From: Candidatus Eiseniibacteriota bacterium
Lineage (GTDB): Bacteria > Arandabacterota > Arandabacteria > Arandabacterales > Arandabacteraceae
Reading direction: 5' to 3'
DNA length: 7,860 nt
Assembly (NCBI GenBank): GCA_030592245.1
Contig: JAUVJV010000084.1
Location: 1 to 7,860 of the forward strand
The translations under genes were made by a program, and so were the position numbers. Positions 5,322-7,860 of this stretch are shown piece by piece. The notes below the pieces were generated by a model. The model made no database searches and had not been told where the DNA came from. It saw only the letters and a program-made list of their open reading frames with translations. Each line of letters opens with the position of its first letter. Positions within the stretch are counted from its first letter, which is position 1.

Positions 5322-7860
5322 ATGAAAGCGATCAAAACCCGCTCAGGAGATCTGAGGATTTTGCGGATCGCCATTGTGTTCGTTTTGCTTGTTCTTATCT
5401 CCAGTTCAGCGGGCGCCGTCTGGTTGGTTGAGGAGCGACTGACCAATGACCCCTCCCTATCCCAGACCTCGCCCAATAACGCCTGGTGCGTAGCGTTCGA
5501 CACGACCGGCAATCTAAACGTAGTCTGGACCGATTACCGGGACGCGCGAACAGGCATATACCACAAGTTCTTCAATGGCTCAGCCTGGAGCACCGACAGC
5601 ATCATAAGCCTGCCGACAGCCATTGCCCACAACCCTTCTGTGGCCGGCGACGGCATCGGGCACACCCACGCGGTTTGGACCGATTACCGCCACGGCAACT
5701 CGGAGATCTATTACCGCGCATTCGATGGCTCGGCCTGGGGAGCATCGGAGCGGATATCCTCGAACTCAAGCAGTTCCTCCAATCCTTCGGTCACCGCGAG
5801 TGACAGTGGTCGAGTTCACATAGTCTGGCAGGATTACCGTGACTATAACTGGGAGATTTACTACAGAACCTTCGACGGCGCCGTCTGGTCGCCCGAGCAG
5901 CGTCTCACCAGTCACTCAGGTAATTCCATCTACGCTGCGGTCGCCGTTGGCGGCGACGGGACAGCGCACATCGCCTGGCAGGACTCCCGTGACGGAAACA
6001 ATGAGATCTACTATAAGCAGTTTGACGGAACCTGGAGTGCTGACGAGCGGCTGACTGCCGATGCCGGATCCTCGGAACAGCCATCCCTCACTGTGAACTC
6101 GGGTGGCGACGCGCATGTGGTGTGGAGCGACGATCGTGATGGAGCCAGGGAAATCTACCACAAGGTCCGAGTTTCAGGAATCTGGTCCGCCGATGAGCGG
6201 CTTACGTATGAGTCCACCGCATCCACCGCGCCATCGATCGCCGCCGACACCTCCGGGGCCATACACATTGTGTGGAAGGATGAACGCCACGGCAATGAGG
6301 AGATCTATTACCGAGGACATGATGGCCTGACCTGGGGTGCTGAATGGCGCATGAGTTACGATAGCGGGGCATCGGAGCACTCCTCCATTGCCGCTGGCAC
6401 CGGCGGCAGCATGGCAATCGTCTGGCAGGATAACAGGGACGTATACTCTGAGATCTATGCGCGCCGCTTCATCACAGAGCCCCTCTCCCCACCTGTTATA
6501 ACCTCGATCACCCCCGCACAGGGATATACCGACTCCGTGATTACAGTCACTGATCTCGCGGGCGATGGATTTGTCTACGATACAGCCGTGCGGCTCCAGC
6601 TGTCCGGTGAGCCTGATGTAGCCGCCGACGACGTGGTTGCAGTATCTGCCGAGAGGATCACCTGTTTACTGGATTTAACCGGCGTCGCGGGGGGTTCCTG
6701 GGATGTGGTGGTCGAGAACCCCGATGGGCAATGCGACACGCTTGTTGCGGGCTTTACGGTCTGGCCGTGGCCCGGTGTTTTCGTCGCGTCGGTAATCCCT
6801 TCCGGAGGATACCCGGGCGAGCACATAGATGATCTCGAGATACTGGGCGACGGCTTCATGTCCACCCCGAGAGTCCGGCTTAAGAAGCTGGGGCAAACCC
6901 CGGTCCTGGCTTCAGGCGTGGTGGTGCATTCCCGCTTCAGGATAACCTGTGATATTACGCTTCCGGAATCCGGAGTTGGCGCCTGGGACGTGGAGGTCGA
7001 AAACCCCGACCTGGAGCTGGGTACCCTGGCGGAAGGTTTCTTACTTGCACATATTGACGCGCCCGATATCGCATCGATTTCCCCCTTTGAGGGAGTGGCG
7101 GGGGATCATGTGGTCATAACCGACCTGGCAGGGAACAATTTCCATGAGCTGGCGACCGTATGGCTTCAGAATTCCCCGTTTGGGGCAATCCCCGCGGAAG
7201 GCATCGTGGTTGAATCTCCCCAGAAGATCACGTTTGAGCTGGATCTCCCGGAAGCCGGCCAGGGTTACTTCGATGTTGTGGTCATGCACCCTGACAGCCA
7301 GGAGGATACCCTGCCATCGGCCTTCAGGGTCATCCAGGGGGAGTGGGGCAGTGATGCCCGGCTTACTGATGCCGCGGGCGCCTCCAATCTGTCAAAGGGC
7401 AATGCGCGCTGCCTCGCGGCCGACGGGCTGGGCAATTTGCACTCGGTCTGGTTCGATGAGCGCCACGGGAACAGCGAGATCTACTACAGGATGCATGCCG
7501 GCGCCTCCTGGGGCGCGGAGGAGCGCATAACCACCGCCGTCAATGAATCCGAGAATCCCGCGATTGCGGTTGACACAGACAACACGGTTTACATCTTCTG
7601 GGCCGATCGGATGCGGGGCGACTGGGAGATCTACTACATTTCTAAGGACCTCTCCGGCTGGAGCGATATCCAGTGCCTTACCGACGCTCAATCCCTGGTT
7701 AACAATCCCTCGGTGGCTACCGACAGCGATAGCGACCTCCACGTGGTCTGGCAGGCCCGCGACGCGTCAGGCATCTATCAGATCATCTACCAAAGGACCC
7801 AGTACAGCGCGTGGCTGCCTCCGGACACCCTGACCTTGCCGTATGTCGATTATAAGTATC
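5322..7860 (+). CDS. Gene B: tandem paralogue of gene A, secreted blade-repeat and IPT/TIG protein (3' end cut by window edge)
   Basis: 846 residues are visible and the frame is open to the right edge. The signal peptide (MKAIKTRSGDLRILR, then a hydrophobic core) ends in SSAGA, with predicted cleavage after Ala32, directly before the Val-Trp that opens blade 1. Residues 33-388 hold seven blade repeats, 391-674 three IPT/TIG-like domains, and from 675 a second blade array with three full blades and part of a fourth. Domain borders match gene A within a few residues (IPT starts 388/483/575 in A, 391/485/581 in B; second array 671 and 675). By analogy about 290 residues are missing: the rest of blades 4-7 and a C-terminal sorting domain. 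The gene starts 23 nt after gene A, with no terminator between, so the two are probably one transcript. The function is unknown. An exported ligand-binding or structural surface protein is the reasonable inference. Confidence 0.92.
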   Translation, partial: MKAIKTRSGDLRILRIAIVFVLLVLISSSAGAVWLVEERLTNDPSLSQTSPNNAWCVAFDTTGNLNVVWTDYRDARTGIYHKFFNGSAWSTDSIISLPTAIAHNPSVAGDGIGHTHAVWTDYRHGNSEIYYRAFDGSAWGASERISSNSSSSSNPSVTASDSGRVHIVWQDYRDYNWEIYYRTFDGAVWSPEQRLTSHSGNSIYAAVAVGGDGTAHIAWQDSRDGNNEIYYKQFDGTWSADERLTADAGSSEQPSLTVNSGGDAHVVWSDDRDGAREIYHKVRVSGIWSADERLTYESTASTAPSIAADTSGAIHIVWKDERHGNEEIYYRGHDGLTWGAEWRMSYDSGASEHSSIAAGTGGSMAIVWQDNRDVYSEIYARRFITEPLSPPVITSITPAQGYTDSVITVTDLAGDGFVYDTAVRLQLSGEPDVAADDVVAVSAERITCLLDLTGVAGGSWDVVVENPDGQCDTLVAGFTVWPWPGVFVASVIPSGGYPGEHIDDLEILGDGFMSTPRVRLKKLGQTPVLASGVVVHSRFRITCDITLPESGVGAWDVEVENPDLELGTLAEGFLLAHIDAPDIASISPFEGVAGDHVVITDLAGNNFHELATVWLQNSPFGAIPAEGIVVESPQKITFELDLPEAGQGYFDVVVMHPDSQEDTLPSAFRVIQGEWGSDARLTDAAGASNLSKGNARCLAADGLGNLHSVWFDERHGNSEIYYRMHAGASWGAEERITTAVNESENPAIAVDTDNTVYIFWADRMRGDWEIYYISKDLSGWSDIQCLTDAQSLVNNPSVATDSDSDLHVVWQARDASGIYQIIYQRTQYSAWLPPDTLTLPYVDYKY
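5418..6485 (+). repeat. Gene B blade array 1: seven repeats near-exactly 150 nt apart
   Basis: The E-I-Y-Y Glu position lies at 5553 (Gly in blade 1), 5703, 5853, 6003, 6150, 6300 and 6450. All spacings are 150 nt except one of 147, caused by a one-residue shortening in blade 5 (FDGTWS in place of FDGxxWS). Most blades keep the D-x-R-(D/H) element, better conserved than in gene A. Confidence 0.9.
6489..7340 (+). repeat. Gene B: three tandem IPT/TIG-like domains
   Basis: The S of the S-I-x-P-like motif lies at 6504, 6789 and 7074, exactly 285 nt apart. Domains 1 and 2 keep the RITC strand seen in gene A; domain 3 has KITF, so its Cys is lost. The closing strands WDVVVENPD, WDVEVENPD and FDVVVMHPD match gene A closely. 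Confidence 0.75.
7344..7860 (+). repeat. Gene B blade array 2 (partial: three blades and the start of a fourth)
   Basis: The E-I-Y-Y Glu position lies at 7476, 7626 and 7779 (Gln in blade 3). Blade 1 carries the NARCLAADGLG signature seen in first blades. The fourth blade begins with WLPPDTLTL and is cut at the window edge. Confidence 0.85.

Noticed and set aside
1984..7860. Regular ~150-nt periodicity as a CRISPR or satellite-like array
   Set aside because: The period is exactly a whole number of codons, lies within open frames, and is conserved at protein level while DNA diverges; there are no identical short repeats with unique spacers.

Overview
The window reads as two divergently transcribed units in a GC-rich bacterial genome, estimated by eye at around 60% GC. 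The organism is probably a member of the FCB group (Bacteroidota relatives) or one of the related uncultivated phyla such as Eisenbacteria, Krumholzibacteriota, Latescibacterota or Zixibacteria. This is inferred from three things. There are long secreted repeat proteins, one of which is complete and ends in a FlgD-Ig/type IX-secretion-sorting-like domain. A MoxR ATPase lies beside a lipoprotein. One intergenic promoter candidate fits the Bacteroidota consensus (TTTG-N20-TAnnTTTG) with a single mismatch. No 16S or other taxonomic marker is present, so the phylum is not proven.

Minus strand, positions 1582 to 1: a lipoprotein with a BsuPI-type domain (1582-1055) is followed after 29 nt by a MoxR-family AAA+ ATPase (1025 to beyond position 1, only the last few residues missing). 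They are probably one transcript. Positions 1583-1893 are a divergent intergenic region with promoter candidates on both strands and a small stem-loop.

Plus strand, 1894 to the right edge: two very large exported proteins lie in tandem, 23 nt apart, and look like paralogues. Each has a type I signal peptide, seven ~50-residue blade-like repeats, three IPT/TIG-like Ig domains, then a second array of blade repeats. Gene A (1894-5298, 1134 aa) is complete: 7 repeats, 3 Ig domains, 7 repeats, C-terminal sorting/FlgD-like domain. Gene B (5322 onward) is cut by the window edge in the fourth blade of its second array. No frame break occurs in either gene.

The main point of interest is this repeat system. 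In the first array of gene A all seven repeats have exactly the same 150-nt phase. The second array alternates 150 and 156 nt. The first blade of all four arrays carries its own Cys-containing signature. That pattern indicates duplication of whole seven-blade propellers and then of the whole gene. The ligand and function are unknown; surface binding or a structural role is inference. No RNA genes, mobile elements or CRISPR arrays were seen.
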